The notes: generated by a model not told the origin, from the sequence alone. A stretch of 64,000 bases of DNA from Lithobates sylvaticus (GCA_028564925.1 CM053034.1:158474987-158538986); one strand, 5' to 3'. Positions 43,331 through 54,963 are shown, numbered from the stretch's first letter. Made by a program: numbers and translations.

Positions 43331-43815
43331 AAAAGGGGAGCAAAATAGTGTGGGGTTGAGAGACAATGAGAGGGATGAGTGAGGAGTGGAGAGAGAGGAA
43401 AGAGAAAGGGGCAAAGAGACAAAGAGAGGGATGAGTAAGGAGTGGAGAGAGAGAGGAAAGAGAAAGCGGGGAGGAGCGAGAGGTGGGGAGAGAGAGAGAG
43501 ATAGTGGGGGAGAGAGAGGGGGTGAGAGGGGGAGAGAGAGGGGGAGAGAGATGAGGACCCAGATAGGGGGAGAGAGGAGAGAGAGGGGAGTGAGAGGGAT
43601 GAGGATGAAGAGGAAGGGGGTGAGAGTAGAGAGGTGAGGAGGGGGAGAGGAAGATTGGAGAGAGAGAGGGGAAGAGGAGGAGAGGGGGATAGAGAGGAAG
43701 GCAGAGAGAGGAGGGGGAAGAGAGGAGAGGGGGGGAGAGGAGAGGGGGGAAGAGAGGAGAGGGAAGAAGAGATGAGAGGGGGGAGGGGGGACAGAGGGGG
43801 AAGAGAGGATTTACT
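43330..43815 (+). repeat. GA-rich purine tract, about 480 bp
   Basis: Almost pure purine on the plus strand, made of GAGAGAGG, GGGGAGAG and GGAAGAG words. The tract creates open frames of 184 aa (minus, Pro/Leu/Ser) and 83/65 aa (plus, Arg/Glu) that carry no information beyond composition. Confidence 0.9.
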
Positions 43816-43884
43816 GAGTAAAAAGTCATAAAAGTCTCGGAAGACCGCCGCTATTTAAGTACTATTCTGCCCTTATCAAAAAAT

Positions 43885-45130
43885 AAATAAACATTTAATT
43901 TGCGGTCGGCGCTCTTTCACCCGGTAGTGGTAGCACTTCACACGGAATTGCTGGCCAAACCGGATGTTGAGGCAGCCCTCAGGCTGCTTCCTGTCCATCC
44001 GCAGAGTTTTCATTTGCTAGGTTGCCCCTGGCAAGGCTCATATTTTGTTGATTGCTGCCTGCCGATGGGCTGTTCCTTTTTATCTTGTGCCCTGTTTGAA
44101 ATTTCAGCTTATTCTTAGAGTGGGCTGGTAGATATGTGTCTGGAATTAATTTGGTCATCCATTATCTGGCTGTTTTTCTGTGCTTTGGACTGCCGGATTC
44201 GAGGACTTGTGCGATTTTGCTGGGCCTGTCCATGGAACTAGTTTATCTTAGGAATTACTGTTGATTCAGTGGCCATGGAATGCAGATTACCCATGTAAAA
44301 GGTAGGAAGTTAGGACAGCCTGTGACTATGGGAAGATTCCATTGCAGGGGTTGCAGTCGCTGTTTGGTAAGTTGAGCTTAGTTTGTAGAATTGTTCTCAT
44401 GGGCATGATTTTCTGCCATCAGTTGTCATTGGTGACATCAGGAATTTGTGCCCCTGGGCACTATGTTCGGCCTACCATGGAGTTCTGGGCTGATCTTCAG
44501 ATTTGGGATCTCTTTTTGGAGTGCTTTAATGGCTGCCTTTTGTGTCTGGCTGGTCCTGTTAGCAATCCGGACTTGATCCTACGGATGCAGAAGGTTCGGC
44601 CAGTTATGGTGCATATTTTCTAAGGCAATGGACTGCTGAGCCGTGGCCCAAGAGATGCCAATCGACTGGCTTTCCTTTGGGACCATTAGTCCTGGGTAGA
44701 GATCTGGGGTGAGGCCACTTGGAACTGAGTAGTGAGTTTTCACTATGATAACATAGATGTGGTGTCAGCAATCTATAATATATCGGCCTTTTCCCCTCTG
44801 TTGATGCGACTACCTGTTTTGCTTTGCCAGAGATTTAATGATTTAATTTATGCTGTGCATATTCCTGGAATTTCAAAGTGGCAGATGCTTTGTCTTGTTT
44901 TCAGTTTCATGTGTTGACATCAGAGGTGGGGCAACATGGGTTGCATCGTCCTCGTCCTCGGTGGCTGTGGATGATCACTTTGAGTCACCGCTGGCTTGAT
45001 TCAGGATTCATTTAGTGCTGAAACTTGGGAGGCCTATTCCAAGGCTTGGATGCCTGGAATGGTGCTCATTGCTAGATGTGGTATGTGCGGTAGAATTTGG
45101 ATTAATGTTCCCTCATTGGTACTCTATTTT
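43885..45130 (+). mobile_element. DIRS1-like retroelement fossil
   Basis: Translated segments show DIRS1-group reverse transcriptase (LLPVHPQSFHLLGCPWQG followed by LPMGCSF) near 43900-44110, an RNase H-like and connecting region (LQSLFGKLSLVCRIV, near 44345; CDN-type HYDNIDVVSAI and HIPGISKW near 44735-44880), and the beginning of a tyrosine-recombinase region near 45000. Termini are not seen. The fossil is 5'- and 3'-truncated, with several breaks. Confidence 0.75.
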
Positions 45131-45462
45131 TTTATGGTGAAAAGATAGTGTAGCGCTAGTGAAATTTGGTAAAGCTACCAAAAAGTGTACTCCAAACACA
45201 ATATAAATATTTAAATAAATGAACAATATATAAAGGCAAACATTAACTGTGCATAACACAATAAGCCCAATGTGTGCATTGAGTCAAATTCCAAGTGAAA
45301 AACTCAAATGGATGTTAGAAAAACAGTCCATATGAACAAAAAGTGAATGGAGAAAACTTCTTCCTGTTATGAGACACCAAACCGGAACAAGGAAAAATAA
45401 GTTGTCTGTAGTCACTCTGAAACAGAACCTTCACAGATAAGAAGATGGACACTCTTACCGAC
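45131..45462. other. Unknown, AT-rich
   Basis: Sequence between the DIRS fossil and the MITE; no recognised element. It may be a PLE-type terminal remnant, but I have no motif to support that. Confidence 0.35.
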
Positions 45463-45465
45463 TAA

Positions 45466-47023
45466 GGCCGCGTACACACGAAGGGACAATCCCGCGGGAT
45501 TATCCTCTGGACTGAAGTCCAGCGGATAATCCCCTCGTGTGTGGGCGCCGGCGGACTTTTTGGCGCCAAAGTACGGCGGACTAAAGTTTCAGGTTTTGTT
45601 TTCAAATTATCCGCTGGACTTGGAAGTCCAGCGGACAATCCCGCCGTTAGTGGGCAAGTCCGCGTGACTTCAGGTTACGTAGCTAGCGTAGGCAGTAAAT
45701 GCCGCCGCGCTAGCTCCGCAAGCTGGCATGGATTTAAAGGGAATCCCCACGCCGAAAAAAACGGCGTGGGGGTTCCCCCCAAATCCATGTCAGACCCTCA
45801 TCCGAGCACGCAGCCTGGCAGGCCAGGAAAGGGGTGGGGACGAACGAGCGCCCCCCCCTCCTGAGCCGTACCAGGCCGCGTGCCCTCAACATGGGGGGTG
45901 CCCTGGGGAAAGGGGGGCCGTGCGGCCCCCCCACCCCAAAGCACCTTGTCCCCATGTTGATGAGGACAAGGGCCTCTTCCCGACAACCCTGGCCGTTGGT
46001 TGTCGGGGTCTGCGGGCGGGGGCTTATCGGAATCTGGGAGCCCCCTTTAATAAGGGGGCCCCCAGATACCGGCCCCCCACCCTATGTGAATGAGTATGGG
46101 GTACGATGTACCCCTACCCATTCACCTAAGGTGTAAAATGTAAAGTAAAAAAAAACACCCACACTTTTGAAAAAATACTTTATTGCACTGCTCCGGGGGT
46201 CTTCTTCCGTCTTGGGGGTCTTCTCGCCGGACTCCCCCGCCATTTACCAAGCTCTTTTACCGAGCGAGGGGAGTCCGGCTACCTTCTTCGTCGTCGCCGC
46301 CGTCTGGGGGTCTCGATCCGCCTTCGGGGGTCTTCTTCCGTCTTGGGGGTCTTCTCGCCGGACTCCTCCCCTCTCTTCTGCTCTTTTACCTAGCTCTTTC
46401 ACGAGGGGAGGAGTCCGGCTACCTTCTTCGGCGTCGCCGCCGTCGTCTGGGGGTCTCGATCCGCCTTCGGGGGTCTTCCGGGGGTCTCTTCTGTTCTTGC
46501 GGCGGTCGTCGTCTTCCGCGCCGCCGGCGCCTTGTCCTTCTTCTTCTTGTCCTTCTTGTTCTTCTTCTTCTTCCGATGTTGACCCGTCGCTGTCTCTGCC
46601 CGGAATGCCTGTGCCGATCTGCGCTCGGACTTATATAGGGACATGGGGGACAGGGTCACATGTTCATGTCACATGGTGACCCCGCCCCCCTTGCGATGTC
46701 ACAGTCCCAGCATCCTCCGGGATGGGGATTCCCTTTAAATCCATGCCAGCTTGCGGAGCTAGCGCGGCGGCATTTACTGCCTACGCTAGCTACGTAACCT
46801 GAAGTTACGTTCGAAATGAACGGACTGCTCCGTGTGTGGGCAAGTCCGTTCATTTTCAAAAGTCCCGCGGACTTTTGGCCGGCGGATTGTCCGCTGGACA
46901 AGTCCGTGCGTGTGTGGGCAAGTCCACACCCTCGGAAAGTCCAGCGGACCTAGCCGGAAAGTCCAGCGGATTGTCCGCTGGACTTAGGTCCGCCGGGAAA
47001 AGTCCGTACGTGTGTACGAGGCA
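45466..47023. mobile_element. Long-TIR, TWA-flanked MITE carrying GC-rich module
   Basis: It starts GGCCGCGTACACACGAAGG and ends GTACGTGTGTACGAGGCA, with TAA on both sides (45463-45465, 47024-47026). The terminal arms of roughly 280 bases are inverted copies, including GGTTACGTAGCTAGCGTAGG and complement (45673; about 46775). The interior holds GC-rich module copy B and a CTTCTTC/GGGGGTCTTC-rich stretch (46190-46590). No transposase. The right arm is the source type of the MITE tails at 1-186 and 1911-2106. Confidence 0.88.
45745..46140. repeat. GC-rich module, copy B
   Basis: CAGACCCTCATCCGAGCACG, GGCAGGCCAGGAAAGG, CCCCATGTTGATGAGGAC, GTCTGCGGGCGGGGGCTTAT and GAATCTGGGAGCCCCC align with copies C and D in the same orientation and with A and E inverted. 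It lies within the MITE arms. Confidence 0.8.
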
Positions 47024-47203
47024 TAAGATGGACACACATGTCGTACGTCAGTGAGTCAGTAAGGCTTCAAATCCTAGATGGTCCGGTTCAGGTGCTGTGT
47101 ATGGGCGATGGGCAGATGGTTCAGGTGCGGGGTTCCCGATTCCCTGTCTGCGAACTCCACAGCCACTGTACACTCAGGATGAGTGTGCCAGGAAACAATT
47201 CCG

Positions 47204-47882
47204 CATAAGCTTCAGTAGGAAAAGAATATGGAAAAGAAAAGAGGGCTCAAGATGGTGCAGGTCAAACCAATAGGTTTATTAAGGTATGTCACACAAAAAA
47301 TGACAAAAAATGTAAAGGAATCACAAATATAAAATATAAAAAGCAATGTGGGTTGCAGTAAATGCTATCCCGATGCGTTTAGACTCTAAGGGTCTTCAAC
47401 TGGGACATACTGTGTCCCCTCACATTGCTACTACATAAATAAACTTTTCAAACACCGAGAGCCGCCTCAGAAAAGGGCAACAGGAAATGGACATGGAAAT
47501 GGAAATGGACAAAAGAACATGCCCTCCAAGCCTCAGCTTCACTTAGGCTATGGAAAGCAAGGTGGCCCAAATGTATCCTATATTTATAGACTAAATACCA
47601 TATTACAAGCTTTTAATAACAAAAATGGATGTAGTGGTAAGATGAATGGGGAAAGATTAGCAGTTTAAGATAGTATGCCCCGGTTGAAGACACTTAGAGT
47701 CGAAACGCGTTGGACTAGCATTTACTGCACCCCACATTGCTTTTTATATTATTTTATATTTTGTGATCACTTTTAATTTTTGTCATTTTTTGTATGACAT
47801 ACCTTAATAAACCTATTGGTTTGACCTGCACCATCTGGAGCCCTCTTTTCTATTCCATATTCTTTTCCTACTGGAGCTTATG
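47204..47882. repeat. Inverted repeat with PLE-tail motifs
   Basis: The left arm (47204 to about 47410) and right arm (about 47675-47882) are inverted copies: CATAAGCTTCAGTAGGAAAA at the left and TTTTCCTACTGGAGCTTATG at the right. Each arm carries a TTGAAGA...(G/T)AAACGC(A/G)T(C/T)GG hammerhead-like motif (47372-47399 minus; 47684-47713 plus) and TTAATAAACCTATTGGTTTG. This looks like two PLE terminal sequences in tail-to-tail orientation around a 260-base loop. Confidence 0.7.
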
Positions 47883-47924
47883 AGGAACTGTTTATAACAC
47901 ATTTATAACATCTCTATTGGTTTT

Positions 47925-48150
47925 AAGGATCACAGCGTGTCACTCCATTTTAGACGAAAACACAACAGGGATCCCTCGGGACTTCTGTTCTGGGTCATTG
48001 AAAAATTGTGCCCTACATGGAGAGGTTCCAATATGGTGAGAGAGATATCTAAATGTGAAACAAAATGGATATACCTCGCCAGCACTTTCCAACCTTCAGG
48101 TTTAAACGTAGCACTTGATCTTAATTGCTTCATTAGTGATTATTGATCGA
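47925..48150 (+). pseudogene. Penelope-like element 3, C-terminal coding end
   Basis: MSLHFRRKHNRDPSGLLFWV, then IEKLCPTWRGSNMVREISK, TKWIYLAST and LNVALDLNCFISDY reproduce the C-terminal segment after the GIY-YIG core of PLE proteins (compare HYRKYHNRDPSG in PLE 1). It runs to a stop at 48144. A T-rich tail follows to about 48880. The upstream RT and nuclease are absent. Confidence 0.75.
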
Positions 48151-49600
48151 GTTCGAGCCATAAAATTTAGTAGAGCAATTGGGGATAGAATTCTTCGAAT
48201 TTTTTGTATGTGAGTGCAGATAATGAGATCGTGGTACATTTAACAATCTCCTTATCAGCACGATTTTATACTTGTGATGCAGCAGTTGTCTCTTTTCAGA
48301 TGCTTTTTAGCTTTTATGGTATTCATTAGTTAATTTTTGATGTTTTATCGACATATGTGTATATGTCTATGTACACATATATGTCATGGTTCTCCACATG
48401 TCCTCCTCTCGGTTTTTGAAAAAGTTCTTATGATCGGAGGTTCAATATGATGGGGTTTTTTTGTACTTTATTTAGTACTATTGTTTAGATTTGTTTTGTT
48501 TCCTTTATTAATTGCTGTTTGAATGTCTGTGTTTGGCATCTTCTGATACAATTTAGGCAGCAATTAGTGTATTATGCTTTAGGGCTGTCAGTGGGCAGTT
48601 TCTTTGATTTACCAAATAGCACACATTTTATTTATAATGTCACGAGTGTGATATGCAAGTAGGGAGCGTCTTATTGTTTTTTTTAATTAGTTGAGCCGGG
48701 CACTAGATTTTTTATGTCATTTTATTATACATTAATTAGGGATTGATAAGCACTGGGATCGGGTTAAATGGGGTCCGGAGCGCAGCCATATACAGCCATC
48801 ATTCGGCTACAGCGGCCTCTGTACTGGGTTGTTACTTTAGGTTAACAAGCTTTTTTTTGTGAAGCTGCAGACGAAGGTGACACCCATTCAGGAATGCTAT
48901 TGTTGATGTGCAATTTGATGATAACGGATCAGTCTGTTTATACTGTTAATGTGAACATTATTGGGTGTCATTCTGATCGCATTTTGGCTTATAAATGTAT
49001 TAAGCAAGGTGTGCATTATGTTAGAATGAACACACTAGGAGATGGAGGATGTGCTGACGTAACGAACAGCATGGGGGCAGGGGCCTGATCTCATCAGCCG
49101 GCTCTGTGCAGGTGCGAACGAGAGGGAGGATGGTGGAGAGGCACGGAGGGTGAGAGACTCTGTGCAGGACCCTGCTACCCCCCCAGGAGGCAAATTAACG
49201 CCGCGAGAAGATGTGCCACCCCCCCGCTTATACGGAGCTACAGACACGGCTGTAAAAAGAAAGCAAAGCGGCGCGGGACGAGACCATTGCGGTATCAGGG
49301 TCGCCGGGTCGTCCCACCAACTCCGGTCCCCGCACGCTCTCTGGTTCTCCCACTGGTTCACAGAACATCCAAGAGGTATATCCCTGAGTAGGTAAAAAGG
49401 AACGCAGGGGGTCTTCATACTCAGGTAAGCAGAAGTCTGCAAATTGAGTGGATTTAACAGCCTGAACAGCACCAATACAGATGAGCAGAAATATGAGGTA
49501 AAGAAATGATTCGTTTTTAATAAGCACTAATCATGAGCATCAAACAGCTTAAGCCCAGGTCTTACATTTACACACCGAAACTTGATTAATGTTTCTGTAT
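48150..49600. other. PLE 3 tail and unknown sequence
   Basis: Bases to about 48880 are AT-rich PLE tail. From 48880 to 49600 I recognise nothing; the GC-rich part 49060-49400 opens a 146-aa minus-strand frame without domains. Confidence 0.35.
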
Positions 49601-50600
49601 AAAAGTCATAAGGGCCCAAACCGTCCTTCTCTTTCTATTTAGTGTTGCCTCTCTGCATTTTGGAGAGGTCTTTCCAAGTTTTTTTTCTTTTCATGCGATT
49701 TTTTCATTGCAAGGTTTGTACATCTGAAGTCGCAGCAGCTCCACTAACAAGCTCAGCTTAAAAAGCACAAACTGAGAGCATTATACGGTGTAAGCTCAGA
49801 TAACGACGTCTAAAACACCTATAATCATTTTGATGACGCCGATGTGGCTTGTAAAGTTAAAAAAAGGAAAAGGTGAGATTGGACCAACGGAAATTGAATT
49901 ACTTGAATGGTGATATTACTGGACAAGGCCCAAACTGTTCTTCTCTTTATATATATATATATATATATATATATGCCACTTCTCAGTAAACTGGAGAGGT
50001 ATTTTCAATTTTTTCTTTTATGCGATTTTCTGCAGTAAGGGTGTGAGTGCACTTGAAGTCGCATCGGACCTCACTGACAAACTCAGCTTAAAAAAAGCAT
50101 AAATTGAGATCACCAAACAGAGCAAGTTCAGGTTGTGAACCTTAAAATATTTACAATCTTTTTGTCGAAGCCGAGGAGGCTTGTAAAGATAAAAAAGGGA
50201 AAGGAGAGATTGGACTTATAGAAGCCTAATTACTTGACTGTGATATTGTTGGGACTTAGGCCGCAGGTGTAAGGAATCACCTATTGGCAAGAATAAAAGC
50301 TGGATTTCCTTTACATAGAGGAAGGACCCATGGTAAAAAAGAAGGGGTTCTGTCCCCAAATTAAACAGGACATTTATGCTCTAACCTCTCTATATGTGCA
50401 ACCTTTCTGCAAACTGGAGATGTTCTTTCAATTTTTTTCTTTTATGCGACTCCCTGCGGTATGGTGTGAGCTTATTAGAAGTCGCAGTGGCTTCACTGAT
50501 AAGCTCAGTTTGAAGACGCAGACATCAACTTAAATTGAGGTGAAAGGACTAAATTGCAATTGAACATAACTATAATTGATTACTGATCTAACCAGCACCT
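49600..50600 (+). repeat. Three diverged tandem units upstream of L1-C
   Basis: A unit containing AACTGGAGAGGTATTTTCAA, CTTTTATGCGATT and GAAGTCGCA followed by CACTGACAAACTCAGCTTAA occurs three times, with GAAGTCGCA at 49726, 50055 and 50478 (spacings 329 and 423). A (TA)n tract is at 49948-49975. Tandem monomers in a 5' UTR are known from mouse L1; here they sit upstream of a plus-strand LINE. Confidence 0.7.
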
Positions 50601-51180
50601 CAAAAAACACAACAGGATATGAGATTAAAGGTGAGCAGGAACCTAGAGGTACAATCATGCTTCAAAATTTTCTGAATATTGACTCCCAAAAAGGATAGAA
50701 CAGATATGCAATTTCACCTCAACTATTCAGTGGAGACATAAGCGACTTACTAAAATCCATTGTGATCAGTACATTTAGCTTTCGGATGTGACATAAGTTC
50801 CCAGTTAAACGAAGAAGTTAAGGAGGAGCACCCAGTCTCAAAGCCTCTTCCCAACAAAACTTTGATACAGAAGAAAAAGATAAGATCAACAAACTGGGGA
50901 AAAGGATAAGAGGGGGAAGGAGGGGTATAATGAACAAAACCACCAAGAAATGGGCATCTAAAACCCCCGAAAGGAACAACGAGTACAATAAAACAATACA
51001 TGAAGCAGGGAATAAGTCCCCAAACCTCTGGTCTAGAACAAACACAGCAAGTAACAAAGGAAAGGAAGAAAGGAAAAGACAAGAAAGGGAGGGAAGAGGA
51101 TTACTCACCGCCTCACACAGAGTCAATACAAAGTACAATCAGAAAGTAAAAAAAAATAACGATGGCAGAAATTTAATTTT

Positions 51181-51870
51181 ATGACCTATAACGTAAAGGG
51201 ACTAAACTCACCAGGTAAAAGATATAAAATTCTAGAAGAAATTAGTAAATATGGCATCGACGTGGTATATTTACAAGACACTCACCTCTCACATATATCA
51301 AATGTAAAACTTTTCTCAAATTTTTTTTTAACATGGTATTATGGAGATACAATAACCAATAGAGCAAGAGGGGTGGCAATAGGCTTTGCCAAAGATCAAC
51401 ATTTCAAACTTGAAGATAGGAGGGCAGACCCAGAAGGTAGGTTCCTTTTTTTGAATGGTACCCTAGGTGGAACAGGTTATACCTTAGCCAATATATACGC
51501 ACCGAACATAAATCCCATAACATTTTTAAAGGAGACCCTAGTAAAACTAATGGACTTCAGGAAAGGACACGTTATTCTAATGGGGGATTTGAATTTCTGT
51601 TTGGATCCGAAGCTTGATAGTACGTCCAGAGTGCTGGGGAAAAAGCGTGCAGTTAAAATCAATAAAACAAAAACTATTTACAAGCCAATTGGTGGACATA
51701 TGGAGGATCCAACACACCAAAGTTCATGATTACACGTTTTTCTCCCCAGTACATGGGACGTACTCCAGGCTTGACCACATTTTCTTGGATCATAGGCTCT
51801 TGGACAGAGTAGTTAAAACCAATATTGAGATTATTTCATTATCTGACCACGCCCCAGTAACTATGAAATT
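51181..51870 (+). pseudogene. L1-C endonuclease region
   Basis: MTYNVKGLNSPGKRYKILEE opens the fold; YLQDTHLS replaces the usual QETH (Glu to Asp), then VILMGDLNFCLDP (GDLN for GDFN) and, in another frame after about 51620, YTFFSPVHGTYSRLDHIFLD and ISLSDHAPVTMK with the catalytic Asp-His. A frameshift lies between 51614 and 51729. Confidence 0.88.
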
Positions 51871-53210
51871 ACTCCAAATTATAGACCAATCTCGCTCTTA
51901 AATGCGGACACTAAACTATATGCCAAAGTTTTGGCCAATAGAATGAAGGGACACATGGGTACACTGATCCATCCGGACCAGGTGGGGTTTGTGACAGGGA
52001 GAGAGGGAAGGGACAACGGCGTACGAACGCTACTGGTTCTCCAAAAGATGAAAGAGGGTGGGTCCCCAGTTCTATTCCTGTCAATAGATGCGGAAAAGGC
52101 ATTTGACAGGGTAGACTGGGGACTCACGTTTCAGACACTGGCCCATATGGGATTTGGTCCTAAGATAATTCCAAAAATTAGGACATTATACCATCATCCG
52201 TTTGCAAATATAAAAATAAATGGTGGATTGTCTACCTCCTTTGAGATTAGGAACGGGACGAGACATCTTGTCCCTTGAACCCCTGTTGGCCGTAATTCGT
52301 AACAACTTAGATATAAAAGGTTTTGAGGCTGGAGGCGAAGAACATTAAAAATAAAATTAGCAGCCTTTGCGGACGATATTTTGTTCTATATTAGAAACCC
52401 ACGTATCTCACTGCCCAATATAATGAAAAATTTTCGACAATATGGAGAAATTTCAAATCTTAAAGTAAATCTAACAAAATCCTTCATACTAAACATAAAT
52501 TTAAGTTAACAAGAACAACAAAACCTCCAAGGGGAATTTAAATTCCCATGGAAGAAGGAAATAGATTACCTAGGAATAAAGCTTTCAAATTCGATGAAAA
52601 AAATATACAAAATTAATTATTTACCATTATTAGACGACATTAAAAGAACAAGTAAAGACTTTAGTAACAAACCACTTTCATGGGTCGGACGTATAAATGC
52701 TACGAAAATTATATTACTTCCCAAGATAACCTACAAATTTCAAATGTTGCCCATCCCACTTCCCCAGAGGTACCTTAGGATACTAAAAGCTCTATTAATG
52801 AATTTTATATGGAAAAATAAAAAACATTCAATCTCCCTCCAAGCACTAAAGCGAGATAAGAATCAGGGGGGTCTCGAAGTCCCAGATTTACAAAAATATT
52901 ACCAGGCGATAGTACTGTCAAGAATACCCGAGTGGGTCAAAGGAACAAGCAACAAAAGATGGGTGAATCTGGAAAAGGCACTTAGTAATACACAGTTAGG
53001 AAAAATTATTTGGAACCCATCCACTTATAGGGCATTAGGAGAAAACACACATATGCTGACTTTAAACACGTTAAAAAATTGGGATAAAATATACAAACAG
53101 ACGAAAGGAACCTATAACTCACCACTGATTGCACTAAAAGAAAATGAATATTTTGCACCGGGAAAAAAAACACTTGGGGGGGGGGGGGGGATGGATTAAA
53201 AAAGAAAATG
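51871..53210 (+). pseudogene. L1-C reverse transcriptase remnants
   Basis: Directly after the endonuclease the sequence reads TPNYRPISLLNADTKLYAK, so the linker and the SPGPDG motif are deleted (junction about 51865-51875). HPDQVGFVTGREGRDN and LSIDAEKAFDRVDW follow. The RQGCPLSPLLF block is missing at about 52255-52275. FADDILFY is present at 52362. A long frame (52594-53199) carries the thumb, KPLSWVGRINATKIILLPK. A poly-G tract (53168-53180) breaks it. Confidence 0.88.
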
Positions 53211-54057
53211 CACAATTGAAGGACATATTACAGAAGGGAAAAATTTTAACACTTCACAAATTACAAAGGAAAAAGGATTTGTTAACGATAGATGGGTGGC
53301 GATACCTCCAGCTGTGTATTTTCGTCAGCAGCTTACCCCAACCGATTAGAATAGAGGACGAACTGACTCAATTGGAAAAAATCTTTACAGTAAATAACAC
53401 TAAAAAAATTATTTCTAAAATATATAAGCTATTGGTGGAAGTGGACGGGCGGGAGGTGCCGCCATTTATAAAAAGATGGGAGAGGGAGTTAAGTTTACAG
53501 ATTGACACGTTCACTGTAAGGAAAATTCTGAAATTAACCCATAGTTCGGCAGTAGACTCTAGGACTGCAGAAATTAATTATAAATGTATAACAGCATGGT
53601 ATGCAACCCCCGATAAAACAAGCAAATATCAACAAGGAAATTCCCCAGATTGTTGGAGAGGTTGTAAGGAGAAAGGTACAATGGCCCATTTATGGTGGAA
53701 TTGCCACAAAATTTAAAAATATTGGGCAGAAATTATATCATACATCGGGGAAATTACCCAAATAGACCTGAAAAATGACCCATGGATAATCCTGATGCAT
53801 GCTACAACACAAGGACTGGAACACTATAAAAGAACACTTGTCCCCCATCTATTAAATGCCGCAAAAACTTATCCCGAAGAGATGGCGGGAACCTGAAAGC
53901 CCCTCTATCTGGGAATGGATAGACGAGGTTGAGAAAACATACATTATGGAAAGCCTGAAATATAATATATAAGAAAAAAATGAGGGCATCAAAGAAAAGT
54001 GGGAGAGGTGGAGAAAATTTAAAGAAACCTGGAGTTACGTAGAGGCCTTAAGGCAAT
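53211..54057 (+). pseudogene. L1-C ORF2 C-terminal region
   Basis: The frame to 53716 ends in the Cys-rich motif, here CWRGCKEKGTMAHLWWNC, with an extra Gly shifting the second Cys compared with L1-A and L1-B. Further C-terminal traces (HLLNAAKTYPEEMAGT-like, then SIWEWIDEVEKT) reach about 54057 with additional breaks. Confidence 0.8.
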
Positions 54058-54460
54058 AAAGCTATAAAGACTGTGTATATAGAAAGTACTGTGTGAGGCG
54101 TTGAGGTGTGGGTTGTGGGGAGGTGGGGGGGAGGAGGGGAGAAAAAGGGGAAAATATATAAATTGGTTACTTTAATAAAATAAATAGAGTTAATACTTGA
54201 GGTGGGCTACGCCCTTTTATCAGAAATGAGAAAAATGCAAATATCAATTTCTTAATACATCCATAGATATAAAAACAAACAAAACGATAAGCAAAGGAAA
54301 TAGGATGTAAGGAGAAAAAAGGTTACAGTGATGTGAAAACGAGAAGGGACAGAGATGGACGTATATGTTGATTTAGGTCTCTCATATAAGTTTAACTGAA
54401 GTAGCCCAAAAAAAAAACAATGAACAAACTATAAAATGAATGGGGATCGGGGACTAATGT

Positions 54461-54960
54461 CCCGCTTTCATCCCCAGATAGCTTTGTGTGATCGGATTAT
54501 TAGATTTAGGATCTATAGCGTTGCAGTATTAAATTAGTCAAATTATCATGATTAAATTGTCATTGGCAATGTATATAGAGAGTTTTTCCTGAATATTACT
54601 TTAATGTTAAGATTTTATTAGATACCCTGGTGCTTTACAAAGTGGTTCAAGCTTAATCTTTTATTGATATTTGGAATATGTATGTACGTGACATTATTTG
54701 GATTAACATCGTACTATGTGGTGAGGGTGACTGCAGTCGGAACATGCAGGCTTGAGTGTCAGTGCGTGTCCAGTTCAGCCATCCTTCACACTGTGTACGA
54801 ATTCAGTATCATTTTGTTGTTTGTTTTCTGTTCTATTTAGTTAGAATGTATTAATATGCTCAGACAGTGAGAGTTGGATCGTTCTGTGGTGGGAACCATG
54901 GGTGTTCGATTATTTGGCAATGAAGAGGTTAACACTTAACTCTGTGAGGTTATACATTTT
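54461..54960. other. No recognisable feature
   Basis: AT-rich DNA between the LINE 3' region and the PLE-terminal repeat. Nothing recognised. Confidence 0.4.
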
Positions 54961-54963
54961 TTT

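Larger units (their letters stand above)
51181..54460 (+). mobile_element. L1-C: degraded Tx1/L1-group LINE, ORF2 part
   Basis: This plus-strand LINE has recognisable endonuclease, RT and C-terminal traces, but an internal deletion fuses the endonuclease to the RT and another removes part of the RT. No ORF1 was found upstream (50600-51180 is A-rich without domains). Non-coding 3' sequence follows from 54058; an A-run near 54408 may be the tail. It is the oldest-looking of the three L1-type elements. Confidence 0.8.

Noticed and set aside
43275-43829. A 184-aa Pro/Ser/Leu-rich minus-strand frame and Arg/Glu-rich plus-strand frames
   Set aside because: They are artefacts of the GA-rich tract.
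46167-46679. Overlapping 170-aa and 151-aa Ser/Leu-rich frames
   Set aside because: They lie within the CTTCTTC/GGGGGTC-rich interior of a MITE, with no domain and two frames equally open.
49035-49475. A 146-aa minus-strand open frame
   Set aside because: No domain, odd composition, and lies in GC-rich non-coding sequence; could be chance.
50930-51184. A short Lys/Asn-rich frame upstream of L1-C as its ORF1
   Set aside because: It is only 84 codons, with no coiled coil, RRM-like core or the GLP/PRDI motifs expected of L1 ORF1.
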